Of a DNA stretch of 64,000 bases, positions 43,799-53,917 are shown piece after piece. The translations under genes and the position numbers were made by a program. The notes beneath the pieces were generated by a model, which saw nothing but the letters and a program-made list of their open reading frames with translations, was not told the origin of the DNA and did no database searches. Each line of letters begins with the position of its first letter. Positions within the stretch are counted from its first letter, which is position 1. Origin of the DNA: Flavobacteriales bacterium. GTDB lineage: Bacteria; Bacteroidota; Bacteroidia; NS11-12g; UBA9320. Location of the stretch: NCBI GenBank assembly GCA_020635395.1, contig JACJZV010000001.1, positions 496,001-560,000 on the forward strand, given 5' to 3'.

Positions 43799-46700
43799 TT
43801 AATACAAAGGGAGAAAGATTATATATCTCCTACCATAGGGGTTGCCATTGTCTTTGTAGGTGGTTTCTTCTATACGAAAGGAGTCTGTGATTATTCCGGT
43901 TTTATAGATGTCATCTGTCTTAAAGGCACCAACTTCGCCCGGTAGGCAAATATTTTCGTAGTAGGGTACTGCTTCCAAATCGCCACTTATCCAAATGCCG
44001 GTACGCTCGCCATTTTCATATTTACCCATCTCTTCGAGGTGGCCATTGGGGTCGTAAAACTTCCACATTCCATTTCTTTTGCCGTTGGCAAATGTTCCTT
44101 CCAATCGCTTTTCGCCATTGTTGTGATATTCGGTTATTGTTCCACCGGAATAGTCGAGCGTTTGATTGCCGTTTTTGTCGTAATATGCTGTGTAATAAAT
44201 ATTTTCAAAGTCAACTTTCATTTCTTGGTCGCATTTAAAACGCTCAAAACTGGACAACACCAAACCGCTAAGAAGTTTATTACCGTTAGGATTCCACATT
44301 TCTATAGTGCCGTAATACTTTGTGGTGTCGTTGGTTATGGGGTTTATATACCACCCGGTGTCGTAGTTTACAGTCTTGTACTTTTGTCCATTCAAATTAT
44401 TATAAACCCAAAGCCCAACTTTTGCACCTTTCTCAACCCTTCCCACACTGGCCACAACCCCGTTTTTGTAGTAATAGGTATAATCGCCCGTGCGGGTGCC
44501 ATTAAAAGCAATAATATTTGATCTACTTAAAGACGCATTGCCAATTATTCTTGGATATTTTATGAAATTATCCATACTGTCTCTGCCCCAGTATGAAAAT
44601 GTGGAAGTATTGTCTTCGTGTGAATAACCATGATCCATAATACGGACATTTTCGGAATAACTTAGCTCGTAAGTGTAATCATTTTCGGAATAGTTATGCG
44701 AACTATATGAAGAATTCTTTAAATAAAAGACACTGTCTTCCAAAGAGTTATAAACTTTTACTTTTAAGCCACCTTCTTTGAAATAGTAATAACCGGTATC
44801 AACAAAGAAGCCGTGATGCAGGTTTACCTCCACCGAAGTGGGAGCCGTCACATTGCCTCTCCAGTATCTGCCATGTGGGTAACCTTTCTCAAACGTAACG
44901 GTTTGACTTAGCTCTTGTGGTCGAACAAAACTTTGAAATGGCCCGTGCAGTGTATCGAGATGATAATATGCCTTATATTCAATTTGGTTTGGGTAATATT
45001 TTTCCGGCGAGTAATAATCAAAACCAATACAATATCCATGTAGTTTGTCATAATAATATTCTTTCAAAAAGGACGAACTATTTCCATAGAGTCCGTGTCT
45101 AACCCCCTCAATATAGTTGGCATTGTATGGAAAATCGTAGGCGGAAGAATATGTGCCGTCTATTTTATTGTTTTTGTAATGGATTGTAGTTCCCCAATTC
45201 TGCTGAATTGAAGTAACATTTCCCGATTCAACATAAAGCGAAGATTTTTTCCGCCAATTATAATGACTGCTGTTGCCCGAATATTGGCGTGGTTCCTTCA
45301 CAAACAACATACTGTCGATTGACCCATCTTTATGTTTAATTGTTTTTAATTTTACCTCGTATGCTTGCTTTTTGGAAGTTTTTGAGTTTATCTCTCCAGT
45401 ATATAAATGATTTTGATAAATCACAGAATAGTCTAATTGCTTAGGTGTATTAATCAGGTCTGATTTTCCAAGTATCTCTTTTGTGCCAATCTTAGAATAT
45501 ATACGGGCGGCATATCTACTTTCTTCCCCATGTTCATCCATCAATTTTGGAATTTCGACATAGTCTATAGAAGTTACCTTAAAATCTTGATTTTTATCTT
45601 GCCAAAAATGCCTAAGTTGCAGATAATCCTTTCCATTCGAGTCAATCCTCTGCCATTCGGTATATTTCGTTGTGTTTCGCTTTTTGTCTTTTACTGCTCG
45701 ATAATATTCATCGGTGTGCAGAAGGCAAAAGGTTGTGTCGGTATATTTTTTTTGAGGTTCTATTTTGCAAACAACAAACCCGGTACTATCTCTATATTTT
45801 TTCGACAGAAAGTAGTTAGAGTATTCTTCAAACACAATTTCCTCTTTTTTGCCGTACACAATTCTTTGAGAAGCGTTAGAACCGTTGTAATTGTCAAACC
45901 GTTTCATGCCGGTCTTTTTTGTCCAATATTTATTTTCTGTTGGGCTTGAAGAAGTATAATAATAAGTTCTAAACTCCATTTTTTTTCCGCTTTTGGGGTC
46001 AAAACGGGTTACGTTATAGTATTTTTCAATTTCATTTCGCTCAAATTTTTCGAGTACTATTCCCTTGTCGTTATATAGATATATGGGTTTTGTAAATGTA
46101 TCTTTAGTTAGGTCAAACTCCAATTCAACCAATCCATTTTTATGATATTTTTTAAACGAAACAGTATTGTCAGGAACAATGTTAATGTTTTCGACATAAA
46201 GCATTGAATTGTACCAATAGGGTATCGTCCATTTTTTAGTTGCTTTATACTCACTCAAATAAAAATATTTAAAAGAGGTATATTCTCTTTTTACATTTCC
46301 ATTTTCAAAATAAGAAATCGTACGACCCATGCCAGTGCTATCAAACCAAAATTTTTGATAGGTTAATTTTCCGTTGGAGTAGCCTTTCTCATACGTGCCA
46401 TCGCCAAAATTGCGGTTATACCAATAGGTAATTTGCCCTTTTTTATCATATTTTTTTTCTTCAATTAGTCTGCCCATGTCGTATATCCACTCGCCGGAAA
46501 TGCCATTTTTATATTTGCTCTTAAAATTCTGCTCTTTTCCGTTTTTGACTCCCAGTACATAATTTGCTGTATGACTTAGCCTGCCTTCGTAATATGTTTT
46601 GTGTTCGCCATTAAACTCCCCATCTTTATAGGTATAATGATATTCTTTATTTTTTCTAAGAATTTTCCAATCTCCGGTTTTAATGTTGTCGGCATATTCT

Positions 46701-47158
46701 CCGGTTTGCACAATGTTATGCCCTTTGCCATAGTCATACCACACCGCCTTTCCGTTCTTTTTATTTTCTTTAATTGAAAAAAGCACCGCCACAATGGTGG
46801 TGTCTATATGGCTATATACGGGGTTGCCCCATTCATCAAATTTGTACTTGTCTTTGGCGTAATAAATCAAATAGTCGCCATCGGGTAGCTTAAATGGATT
46901 GTAGGGCAAAAAAAGTTCATCATCCGAATATCCTTCCCATATTCCCGATATTTTGGTTTTAGATTTTCGCGAATGACGAGAATAACCATTTCTGCTATAA
47001 TACCTATCGCCATAGTATTCATGGTTGCCACTATTAAATGGCACTCTTACTGGATAGATATTATATGTTTTACCTTCAAATGTGGTATGAGTAATTTTTA
47101 GCTGAGCCCAAGTTGATATTGGCCAACAGGCTATTATCAGAATTATTAGTCTATTCAT
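43799..47158 (-). CDS. Giant exported MORN/YwqK-repeat protein, copy 2
   Basis: This 1119-residue protein has a signal peptide (LIILIIACWPISTWAQ) and many repeats of the form Y-x-x-G-x-x-x-G-x-W, such as GKNGKEQNFKSKY-type and YENGERTGIWISGDL units. They are MORN/YwqK-like beta hairpins. They are often labelled YwqK antitoxin by automatic annotation, but nothing here supports a toxin-antitoxin role. The N-terminal ITHTTFEGKTYNIYPVRVPF and C-terminal EAVPYYENICLPGEVGAF are shared with the neighbour at 47174-50617, so the two arose by tandem duplication. The function is unknown; it is probably outer-membrane associated or secreted. Confidence 0.75.
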   Translation of the reverse strand: MNRLIILIIACWPISTWAQLKITHTTFEGKTYNIYPVRVPFNSGNHEYYGDRYYSRNGYSRHSRKSKTKISGIWEGYSDDELFLPYNPFKLPDGDYLIYYAKDKYKFDEWGNPVYSHIDTTIVAVLFSIKENKKNGKAVWYDYGKGHNIVQTGEYADNIKTGDWKILRKNKEYHYTYKDGEFNGEHKTYYEGRLSHTANYVLGVKNGKEQNFKSKYKNGISGEWIYDMGRLIEEKKYDKKGQITYWYNRNFGDGTYEKGYSNGKLTYQKFWFDSTGMGRTISYFENGNVKREYTSFKYFYLSEYKATKKWTIPYWYNSMLYVENINIVPDNTVSFKKYHKNGLVELEFDLTKDTFTKPIYLYNDKGIVLEKFERNEIEKYYNVTRFDPKSGKKMEFRTYYYTSSSPTENKYWTKKTGMKRFDNYNGSNASQRIVYGKKEEIVFEEYSNYFLSKKYRDSTGFVVCKIEPQKKYTDTTFCLLHTDEYYRAVKDKKRNTTKYTEWQRIDSNGKDYLQLRHFWQDKNQDFKVTSIDYVEIPKLMDEHGEESRYAARIYSKIGTKEILGKSDLINTPKQLDYSVIYQNHLYTGEINSKTSKKQAYEVKLKTIKHKDGSIDSMLFVKEPRQYSGNSSHYNWRKKSSLYVESGNVTSIQQNWGTTIHYKNNKIDGTYSSAYDFPYNANYIEGVRHGLYGNSSSFLKEYYYDKLHGYCIGFDYYSPEKYYPNQIEYKAYYHLDTLHGPFQSFVRPQELSQTVTFEKGYPHGRYWRGNVTAPTSVEVNLHHGFFVDTGYYYFKEGGLKVKVYNSLEDSVFYLKNSSYSSHNYSENDYTYELSYSENVRIMDHGYSHEDNTSTFSYWGRDSMDNFIKYPRIIGNASLSRSNIIAFNGTRTGDYTYYYKNGVVASVGRVEKGAKVGLWVYNNLNGQKYKTVNYDTGWYINPITNDTTKYYGTIEMWNPNGNKLLSGLVLSSFERFKCDQEMKVDFENIYYTAYYDKNGNQTLDYSGGTITEYHNNGEKRLEGTFANGKRNGMWKFYDPNGHLEEMGKYENGERTGIWISGDLEAVPYYENICLPGEVGAFKTDDIYKTGIITDSFRIEETTYKDNGNPYGRRYIIFLPLY

Positions 47159-47173
47159 TATGTCCTTTCTTTT

Positions 47174-50100
47174 TTAAAATAATGGTAACAATTTGATATA
47201 CTGCACATCTCCGTCATAAGAGGCACCATATCGGGTTTCGGTTATACGTATGGGACTAACTACCACATTTGTCTCGTCAATATCCGGAAATTGGTAGGCA
47301 TTTACATCGCCTTTTACGCACATGTTTTCGTAATATGGCACAGCTTCTAAATCGCCTTTTACCCATAGTCCCGCACGTTTGCCGTCCTCATATTTGCCTA
47401 TTTCTTCCAATCGACCATTGGGGTCGTAAAATTTCCAAACGCCATCGCGTTTGCCATATTTAAACTCACCTTCCAATCGTATCAATCCATTATTTTGATA
47501 TTCATAAATTTTACCACCTTCATAATCTAAAGTTTGGTTGCCGATCGAGTCGTAAAATTCGGTATAGAGCAATCGTTCAAAATCAACTTCCATTTCTTGG
47601 TCGCATCTAAAACGTTCTTCGCTGTTTAATATCAATCCTTTCAGCAGTTTTGTGCCATCAGGCCGCCACATTTCTACCGTTCCATAATATCTTGTAGAGT
47701 CGTTGGTAATTGGGTTTACATGCCATCCGGTGTCATACATTACCCGTTTGTGCAATTGGCCGTTTAGGTCAAAATAATCCCAACTGCCCACTTTTTGCCT
47801 ATTTTCTACTCTGCCCACGGCAGCCACCACATTGTTTTTGTAGTAATAGGTGTAGTCGGCCGTGTTGTAATTGTTGAAATGAAGTAGCATACCCTTCAAG
47901 TCTTCATATCCGGTTTGAGGTACAGGTTTTGTTTTGGTGGATGGGTAATAACGCATATACTCATTATTCTGTACTGATGCGTAATAAACACTATCTTGAA
48001 GTCGATAAAATACCTTGGCCTTTAAGTTGCCTTCTTTAAAATAATAATACCCTGTATCTATCAAATAACCATGATGGAGGGTGGCCTCCACCGAGGTGGG
48101 AGCAGTGACATTTCCTTGCCAATATTTGCCATGCGGAAACCCTTTCTCAAAAGTTACTGTTTGGCTTAGCTCTTGTGGCCGCACGAAACTTTGAAACGGG
48201 CCGTGCAGCGTGTCGAGAGTGTAGTAGGCTTTGTATTTTATTTGGGTACTTAGTTCCTCTTCGGGGCTGGTGTATCCATAGTCCAGCACCAGTCCGTGCA
48301 CCATTCCTTTATAATATTCTGCCATGCCGCCTCCGTTTTCGGCTCTGCCGTGTAGCAAGCCATCTTTGTAATAGGCGGATGAATTATACGATGTTACTTC
48401 CCCTTGTTTTTTGTTATTCTGATAGCTAATTCCGCCAATTTCGTATGGTTTTCCTTGAGAAAGCAAAATTCTGGCTCTACTCATATCTGGCGATATGCCG
48501 TGCGATGTATGGCTATGATATCTACCCCCATAATACCCTTCATACACTGGATATGCATGTTTATTTTTCTTTCTTTTTAGGGCATATTTTAATTTTCGCA
48601 GAGGTTTGAATTTTTTCTTACCATACCCATAATAGTCATAATCCCGATTTTTGTTCCGTTTGAACTTTTTTCTATTAAAAAACCTTTCCATTCCGGGTTT
48701 TCGGTACATGTAATTTTTAAAAAAATCATCAGCTTCAGGATTAATGGTTACTTCATAAACATAATCTTGCAACTTCTCCGATAATTTTTCGTCGTATGTG
48801 AAGCTGTATTTGTATGGTTTAAATTTTTTTGAACGCTCGTACTTAACCAATCTTACTTGCCCGCTTATTGTTTCGCCGTTTGCAAAAACCGTGTAGTTCA
48901 GCGAATCGGCGGCTTTCGATAGCTCCAGTACTTTGTCAGAATAAGAAACTCCTCCATACGATTTTTTGTTTTGGAGAGAATAAACGGGGAAAGCAAATCT
49001 ATGAACAACCTTGTGGCTGGTATCTTGACCGTATTCAGTTACAAAGGCTTCCACCATTTCTTTTTTGGTAATGGAGTCTAAAAACTGATTAGACGAGAAT
49101 GAAGATATTACCCTACCATTGAACTCGTTGGTTTTAAAGGAGATATATGGGCTGTGTAACAAATAAAATTCCCGCTCAATTTCTTTGTTTTTCTTTCCAT
49201 AGGTTCTATTGGTTGCAGATTTTAGTATGAATCCTGTTTCATTTTTGTGCAGCGAGTCGAGATATTTTGACGAATAGTGTTCCTTAACAACAACTCCATT
49301 TTGGTCATATTCTTTTTCCATTAAAGAAGAATAGCTCCCACTCTTGGTTTTTTCAGAAATTAATTGGCCGTTTTCTGGATTGTATTCATATTCATGCAAA
49401 TAAAAGTTAAATACGGGGTCACGTTCATATTTGTTTGTTATTCTGCCTTCTTGGTCATATCTATAAACGGGCTTTGTAAATGTATCCTTGTCAAGGTCGT
49501 ATTCTAACTCCACTTGTCCGTTCGGCCAATAGCTTTTGTATTTTTTACAATTTTCCATTCCATTAATGGTTTGAGCCATAGTCATAAACTTTTGACTGGT
49601 TAAAAAATCAAACGTTAATGACTTGTTCAAATAAGAATAGTAGTAATAATAGTAATACCATTTTTCGAAATCTGAAACGATATTTCCATTTTTTGAATAG
49701 AAGGTAATGTGTTCACCAAAACCGAACGAATCAATTTTTTGTGAGGTAGTTTGTTTCAACACTCCACCTTCATATAACCTATAGTTAATTCCATCAACGG
49801 GATCGGCCACAAAATGTTCTTCCAGTTTTCCTGCTGCGTTATATTTTTTGTGTTCTGTTTTTAATCCAAAATTGTAGTTGTATTCCGTTTTAATGTGGTA
49901 TGGTTTTTCATCGTAATAGGTAATGGATTGCCCATTTATTACCCCTAAAACATAGTTGGCCGAAAAAGTCAGTCTATCGCCTCTCCACTTTTTATGTTCT
50001 CCATTTAGCAAGCCATTTTTATAGCTGTATGTTTCTTTACTAAATTCGGAATATAAATTCCATTCGCCTGATTTTTCACCGTTTTCGTAGCCTCCGGTTT

Positions 50101-50617
50101 GTATTATATGTTGCTCATCGGAGTAGTCATACCAAGTGGCGGAGCCATTTTTTCGGTTATTTTTTATAGTGAAAATTGCGGCCACCAAGGTGGTGTCGGC
50201 ATGGCTGTATATGGGGTTGCCCCACTCATCATAATTTACTGCTCGCTTTTCATAAAAAACCAAATAATTACCATCGGGTATTTTAAACGGATTGTAGGGC
50301 AAGAATTGCTCTTTTGGCCATTGATTCCAGTATGTTTCTGGGGTGTCTTTTTTCTTCTTTTTATTCTTCTTTGCACTTCGTTTGGTGGTTTCCACAATAT
50401 CATAAATGTCATAATCAATTTCTCCAAAATCCACATAATCCACTATGCGTTCAAAATCGCCATAGTAATCATAATCATACCTATCTGGTATTGGTATTCG
50501 CACCGGATATACGTTGTAGGTTTTTCCTTCAAATGTGGCTTGCGTTATTTTTAGTTGGCCATTAGATGCAAAATAGCATTGCACAATTAGTGCAATTAAT
50601 AGGGTCTTTTTTAGCAT
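47174..50617 (-). CDS. Giant exported MORN/YwqK-repeat protein, copy 1
   Basis: The 1147-residue paralogue lies 15 bases upstream of copy 2 in the same direction. It has a signal peptide (LLIALIVQCYFASNGQ) and the same start (ITQATFEGKTYNVYPVRIPI). It then has an insert rich in Lys and Tyr near 640-720 (RKKFKRNKNRDYDYYGYGKK) that copy 2 lacks. The blocks HGPFQSFVRPQELSQTVTFE and KVDFE/EVDFE-type repeats are nearly identical in both copies, which suggests recent duplication or gene conversion. The role is unknown. Confidence 0.75.
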   Translation of the reverse strand: MLKKTLLIALIVQCYFASNGQLKITQATFEGKTYNVYPVRIPIPDRYDYDYYGDFERIVDYVDFGEIDYDIYDIVETTKRSAKKNKKKKKDTPETYWNQWPKEQFLPYNPFKIPDGNYLVFYEKRAVNYDEWGNPIYSHADTTLVAAIFTIKNNRKNGSATWYDYSDEQHIIQTGGYENGEKSGEWNLYSEFSKETYSYKNGLLNGEHKKWRGDRLTFSANYVLGVINGQSITYYDEKPYHIKTEYNYNFGLKTEHKKYNAAGKLEEHFVADPVDGINYRLYEGGVLKQTTSQKIDSFGFGEHITFYSKNGNIVSDFEKWYYYYYYYSYLNKSLTFDFLTSQKFMTMAQTINGMENCKKYKSYWPNGQVELEYDLDKDTFTKPVYRYDQEGRITNKYERDPVFNFYLHEYEYNPENGQLISEKTKSGSYSSLMEKEYDQNGVVVKEHYSSKYLDSLHKNETGFILKSATNRTYGKKNKEIEREFYLLHSPYISFKTNEFNGRVISSFSSNQFLDSITKKEMVEAFVTEYGQDTSHKVVHRFAFPVYSLQNKKSYGGVSYSDKVLELSKAADSLNYTVFANGETISGQVRLVKYERSKKFKPYKYSFTYDEKLSEKLQDYVYEVTINPEADDFFKNYMYRKPGMERFFNRKKFKRNKNRDYDYYGYGKKKFKPLRKLKYALKRKKNKHAYPVYEGYYGGRYHSHTSHGISPDMSRARILLSQGKPYEIGGISYQNNKKQGEVTSYNSSAYYKDGLLHGRAENGGGMAEYYKGMVHGLVLDYGYTSPEEELSTQIKYKAYYTLDTLHGPFQSFVRPQELSQTVTFEKGFPHGKYWQGNVTAPTSVEATLHHGYLIDTGYYYFKEGNLKAKVFYRLQDSVYYASVQNNEYMRYYPSTKTKPVPQTGYEDLKGMLLHFNNYNTADYTYYYKNNVVAAVGRVENRQKVGSWDYFDLNGQLHKRVMYDTGWHVNPITNDSTRYYGTVEMWRPDGTKLLKGLILNSEERFRCDQEMEVDFERLLYTEFYDSIGNQTLDYEGGKIYEYQNNGLIRLEGEFKYGKRDGVWKFYDPNGRLEEIGKYEDGKRAGLWVKGDLEAVPYYENMCVKGDVNAYQFPDIDETNVVVSPIRITETRYGASYDGDVQYIKLLPLF

Positions 50618-50818
50618 TTAGTTGTTGTTTTTGTACGAATTAACGCAAAAAAACGAATCACATTGCCAAGAATTTTGTAAATGTCTCAATTCGTTTGAAA
50701 TTCGGGAATTTTCAGTATTTGTTAAAATGTAGAGTAAGGTATTGAGGCCATAGTTAACAATTATTCTTTTTTTTTGTAATGATGATAAAATAATCACCCA
50801 CAATTCGGAATATCAAGA

Positions 50819-51325
50819 ATGAAGGACAGGTTTGAAACGGTATTGGAAAAGTTGGACAGCAAGGTTTGGAGTGTGGGCATCAAAGTGCCTTCTGAAGTTT
50901 CAAAAAAATACATTGGTCAGGAATACAAAAGAGTGCTTTGTACACTTAACGATATACACACGTATCAAGCCCCGCTTTTATCAATGGGAGAAAGCAATTA
51001 CTATATCAATGTAAATCAGCAAATTCAGAAGAAACTAAAGATAGGAATAGGGGATAGCATAATGGCCGAAATAGAACCCGACAACAGCAAATATGGCCTG
51101 CCCATGCCCGAAGAACTGAGCGAGCTACTCAAAATGGACAATAAAGGAAGCGAGGTTTTTCATAAACTTACTCCCGGCGTTCAACGAAATCTCATTCATA
51201 TTGTTGGCACACCAAAATCATCCGAAATTAGAATCAGAAAGGCAATAGCCATTGTGGAATATATAAAGCAGGTGGACGGAAAAATCGTTTTTAAAGAATT
51301 GAATATTGCATTAAAAAATGGGTAG
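50819..51325 (+). CDS. DUF1905/YdeI-type protein
   Basis: In the first 90 residues of this 168-residue protein is a DUF1905-type beta domain (KVWSVGIKVPSEVSKKYIGQ; QQIQKKLKIGIGDSIMAEIE). Its tail resembles the YdeI/OmpD-associated helical domain (ELSELLKMDNKGSEVFHKLT, then GVQRNLIHIVGTPKSSEIRI and RKAIAIVE). The molecular function of these families is not established. It is a single gene that converges on fumarylacetoacetase; a near-perfect palindrome begins at its stop codon. Confidence 0.78.
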   Translation: MKDRFETVLEKLDSKVWSVGIKVPSEVSKKYIGQEYKRVLCTLNDIHTYQAPLLSMGESNYYINVNQQIQKKLKIGIGDSIMAEIEPDNSKYGLPMPEELSELLKMDNKGSEVFHKLTPGVQRNLIHIVGTPKSSEIRIRKAIAIVEYIKQVDGKIVFKELNIALKNG

Positions 51326-51383
51326 ATACGCAATGTAGAGACGCAATGCATTGCGTCTCTACATTGCGTATCCATTGCGTATC
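51325..51383. repeat. Perfect 24-base palindrome plus third repeat unit
   Basis: The arms 51325-51348 and 51349-51372 are perfectly complementary with no loop, built on GATACGCAATG and TAGAGACGCAATG. A further CATTGCGTATC copy follows at 51373-51383. It fills exactly the gap between two convergent genes and may act as a bidirectional terminator. Similar TAGAGACGCAATG units are dispersed repeats in other bacteria, so this is probably a repetitive element. Confidence 0.85.
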
Positions 51384-52612
51384 TATTCTAATATTTTTCC
51401 CACACATTCACCAAAACCCACCCGAAATTGGTTGTTTTCTGAATAGGCTCTCATGGTTATCGTATCGCCGTTTTCAATGAATTTTCGGGTTTTCCCGTTT
51501 TTTAGAATGATGTCTTTTTGGCCGCTCCAACTCAATTCCAACATACTGCCAAAACTATCTTCAGTTGGGCCGCTTATAGTTCCGCTGGCCATCACATCGC
51601 CCACATTTACATTGCAACCGCCAACGGTGTGATGTGCCAATTGTTGAGCCATATTCCAATACATATATTTGTAGTTGCTATGGCAAATGGTGGTGCTTTC
51701 ATCGCCTTCTGGGGCAATGGCTACTTCCAATTTTATGTCGATGTTTTTGTTTCCTTCAAATTGAAGGTATGGTAAAACTTCCGGATCTTGTTTTGGACTT
51801 TCTATTCTAAATGGGTCGAGAGCTTCCATAGTAACAATCCAGGGTGAAACCGTGCTTGCAAAGTTCTTGGCCAAAAAAGGGCCAAGCGGCACATACTCCC
51901 ATCTTTGTATGTCGCGGGCACTCCAGTCGTTAAAAATCATCATTCCAAAAATGCAGTTGTCGGCTTCATTTACAGAAATTTGTTCTCCAAGTTTCGTTGT
52001 TTTTCCAACCACAAAAGCCATTTCCAATTCGTAATCCAACCGTTTTGAGGGGCCAAATATGGGTTGCTCAGCGTTTGGTGGAACGGTTTGGCCATGAGGT
52101 CTTTTTATATCGGTGCCGCTTATCACTATTGAGCTGGCTCGGCCATGATAGCCAACCGGAAGGTGTTTCCAATTCGGAAATAGAGCATTGGCGGGGTCTC
52201 TAAACATTTTTCCAACGTTTGTTGCATGGTCAATGCTGCTATAAAAATCGGTGTAATCGCCAATGTGTATCGGTAACAACATCTTTGCTGAAAGTCGGTC
52301 TTTCAAGATATCGTTTTGATGATTAAATAGTTTGGAAGTATTGTTGCACAACTGTTGTTGCATTTCTTTTCTAACAGCACTCCAAGTGCTTTTTCCGCAG
52401 GCAATAAAATCATTCAAAACACAACTATCAAATACAGTTTTGTCAAAATGGATATTATCAAATACCCCCAAATTGGTGGCGGCCTTTAGGTCAATAAGGT
52501 TGTCGCCAAAAGCCACACAGGGCGTGGCAATGCCGTTATTTTGGTATATGCCAAAGGGCAGATTATAAATTGAGAAATCGTGAAAATCAGAAACGTTTAA
52601 CCAGTTTTGCAT
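51383..52612 (-). CDS. fahA: Fumarylacetoacetase
   Basis: This 409-residue enzyme cleaves fumarylacetoacetate to fumarate and acetoacetate, the last step of tyrosine breakdown. The N-terminal FSIYNLPFGIYQ, the active-site region DFYSSIDHATNVGKMFRDPA (His and Asp residues) and the metal-site segments YELEMAFVVG and NDWSARDIQRWEYVPLGPFL are all present. Length and order are normal. It stands alone on the minus strand. Confidence 0.95.
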   Translation of the reverse strand: MQNWLNVSDFHDFSIYNLPFGIYQNNGIATPCVAFGDNLIDLKAATNLGVFDNIHFDKTVFDSCVLNDFIACGKSTWSAVRKEMQQQLCNNTSKLFNHQNDILKDRLSAKMLLPIHIGDYTDFYSSIDHATNVGKMFRDPANALFPNWKHLPVGYHGRASSIVISGTDIKRPHGQTVPPNAEQPIFGPSKRLDYELEMAFVVGKTTKLGEQISVNEADNCIFGMMIFNDWSARDIQRWEYVPLGPFLAKNFASTVSPWIVTMEALDPFRIESPKQDPEVLPYLQFEGNKNIDIKLEVAIAPEGDESTTICHSNYKYMYWNMAQQLAHHTVGGCNVNVGDVMASGTISGPTEDSFGSMLELSWSGQKDIILKNGKTRKFIENGDTITMRAYSENNQFRVGFGECVGKILE

Positions 52613-52716
52613 TGTGTTTTAAATTTGGTTCAAAACAACATAAATAAAATCTAAAACAAGTCTTTAGAACAAAAAATTGGTTGAAACATTTGTAAAAGGG
52701 ATTGTAAGTTTTAGTT

Positions 52717-52763
52717 ATTCCGCGGAAAAATGTGGTTCAAATGCGTAGATTTTCCCGCGGAAT
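52717..52763. terminator. GC-rich inverted repeat, possible terminator
   Basis: ATTCCGCGG (52717-52725) pairs with CCGCGGAAT (52755-52763), with A and T runs just inside the stem. It lies 23 bases after the stop of the lipoprotein gene at 52786-53244 on the minus strand, so it could end the transcript of the haem locus. Confidence 0.55.
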
Positions 52764-52785
52764 AATTTGTGCTTCTTCTATAAGT

Positions 52786-53244
52786 TTAAAATGAAAAGTA
52801 GAGGAATGCATCAAATGGATTTAATGAATATCCACTATCACGCACAATGGGTTTTTGGCCATTAAAGAGGGCGTGCAATCCGCTGTCTGGTGCAAATCGA
52901 ACATCGTTTAATTGGAGTAAATGTTCGTCATCTTCTTCGCAATAAATAGGCGAAATTTTGTATGAAATTAGCATTTTGCCAATGCTTCCCGAATCACGAA
53001 AAAATTCATAGTTCATGGTGTCGGCATTCATGTCTAATGGCAAATAATGGGGCTTAAATATAGTATCTCCCTCAAAATTATTATTATAACACCGCACGCT
53101 AAATGGCGAAGAAGATTCATTGTATATGTCGATAGTTGGTTCCGAACGAAAATAGATTTCGGAGCATTCGCCATGTTCAACAATAATAACGCATGATGAT
53201 AAACCGAAAATGGCAAGAGCCAATAAAAGCAAAATTCTTTTCAT
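52786..53244 (-). CDS. Small lipoprotein, paralogue A
   Basis: This 152-residue protein has a lipoprotein signal (LLLLALAIFGLSSC). The mature domain contains PHYLPLDMNADTMNYEFFRD then SGSIGKMLISYKISP, nearly identical to the paralogue at 53918-54361. It overlaps the end of the barrel gene upstream by 4 bases. I do not recognise the family. It probably works with the neighbouring barrel protein at the outer membrane. Confidence 0.6.
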   Translation of the reverse strand: MKRILLLLALAIFGLSSCVIIVEHGECSEIYFRSEPTIDIYNESSSPFSVRCYNNNFEGDTIFKPHYLPLDMNADTMNYEFFRDSGSIGKMLISYKISPIYCEEDDEHLLQLNDVRFAPDSGLHALFNGQKPIVRDSGYSLNPFDAFLYFSF

Positions 53245-53906
53245 GTCTGTTTTCTTTCTCTATTTAAAATCAGGTTGATGCCAAATCCAGCGTTGAATCC
53301 GCCCCAATCAATGCCAATGCCCGGAACAAAAGGTGGGGCAAATGCAGGCTTAGATTTTGCATAGTAGTTCGTAAATACCAGAGGATAAAAATCAAAACGC
53401 ACCAAATCATGCCAAAACCATTCAATACCAAAACGTACATCAGTATAGCGATAGCTCAATTTTTTGAGTTCATAGGAAAAGGTTTTGTCTCCAAAACTGC
53501 TGCCTTTAAATGTCTTTTCTCCATAAAAATCAAGCACACCACCACCATAGTTGTATGATAAGCAGGCGGTTAATCTTTTGCGTTTTTGCTGACCCTGAGC
53601 ATTTACTTTTCTATTTACAAAATCTCTGGAATGCAGCGTTATGCCCACGGCAAAATAACCTCCGGAGGTGGTAGATTTGTCGTATTGATATAAATTTCCG
53701 GCAAACTTTTGGCTACCACCTCCCATCCTAAATTCGACGTGAGGCATGGCCATAATACCATATTCTACCACATAAGCCGAAGCGGCTCGTAGGTGAACGC
53801 CGGCACTGTATATATCAATTCGTTTTGTTGATTTGATTGTATCGGTTTGTGCATTTGCTTTTGGAACTACCAAAACAAATAGGATTATGACAATTATTGC
53901 TCTCAT
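53241..53906 (-). CDS. Predicted outer-membrane beta-barrel protein
   Basis: The start at ATG 53906 gives a signal peptide (AIIVIILFVLVVPKANAQ) and 221 residues. Alternating strands with aromatic ends (VEYGIMAMPHVEFRMGGGSQ; YRYTDVRFGIEWFWHDLVRF) and a final ...INLILNRERKQT suggest an outer-membrane barrel of perhaps eight strands. It lies between two paralogous lipoprotein genes. The 81-residue gene at 54358-54603 looks like a truncated copy of it. The function is unknown. Confidence 0.55.
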   Translation of the reverse strand: MRAIIVIILFVLVVPKANAQTDTIKSTKRIDIYSAGVHLRAASAYVVEYGIMAMPHVEFRMGGGSQKFAGNLYQYDKSTTSGGYFAVGITLHSRDFVNRKVNAQGQQKRKRLTACLSYNYGGGVLDFYGEKTFKGSSFGDKTFSYELKKLSYRYTDVRFGIEWFWHDLVRFDFYPLVFTNYYAKSKPAFAPPFVPGIGIDWGGFNAGFGINLILNRERKQT

Positions 53907-53917
53907 AAAAGCAAAAT

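Noticed and set aside
50099..50554. Antisense frame with hydrophobic stretches opposite the MORN gene
   Set aside because: The Tyr/Lys/Asp-rich MORN codons produce Ile/Val/Phe runs on the other strand; it has no independent start region.
43799..50617. Toxin-antitoxin role for the YwqK-like repeat proteins
   Set aside because: The YwqK antitoxin label rests on short repeats; there is no adjacent toxin, and both proteins are over 1100 residues with signal peptides.
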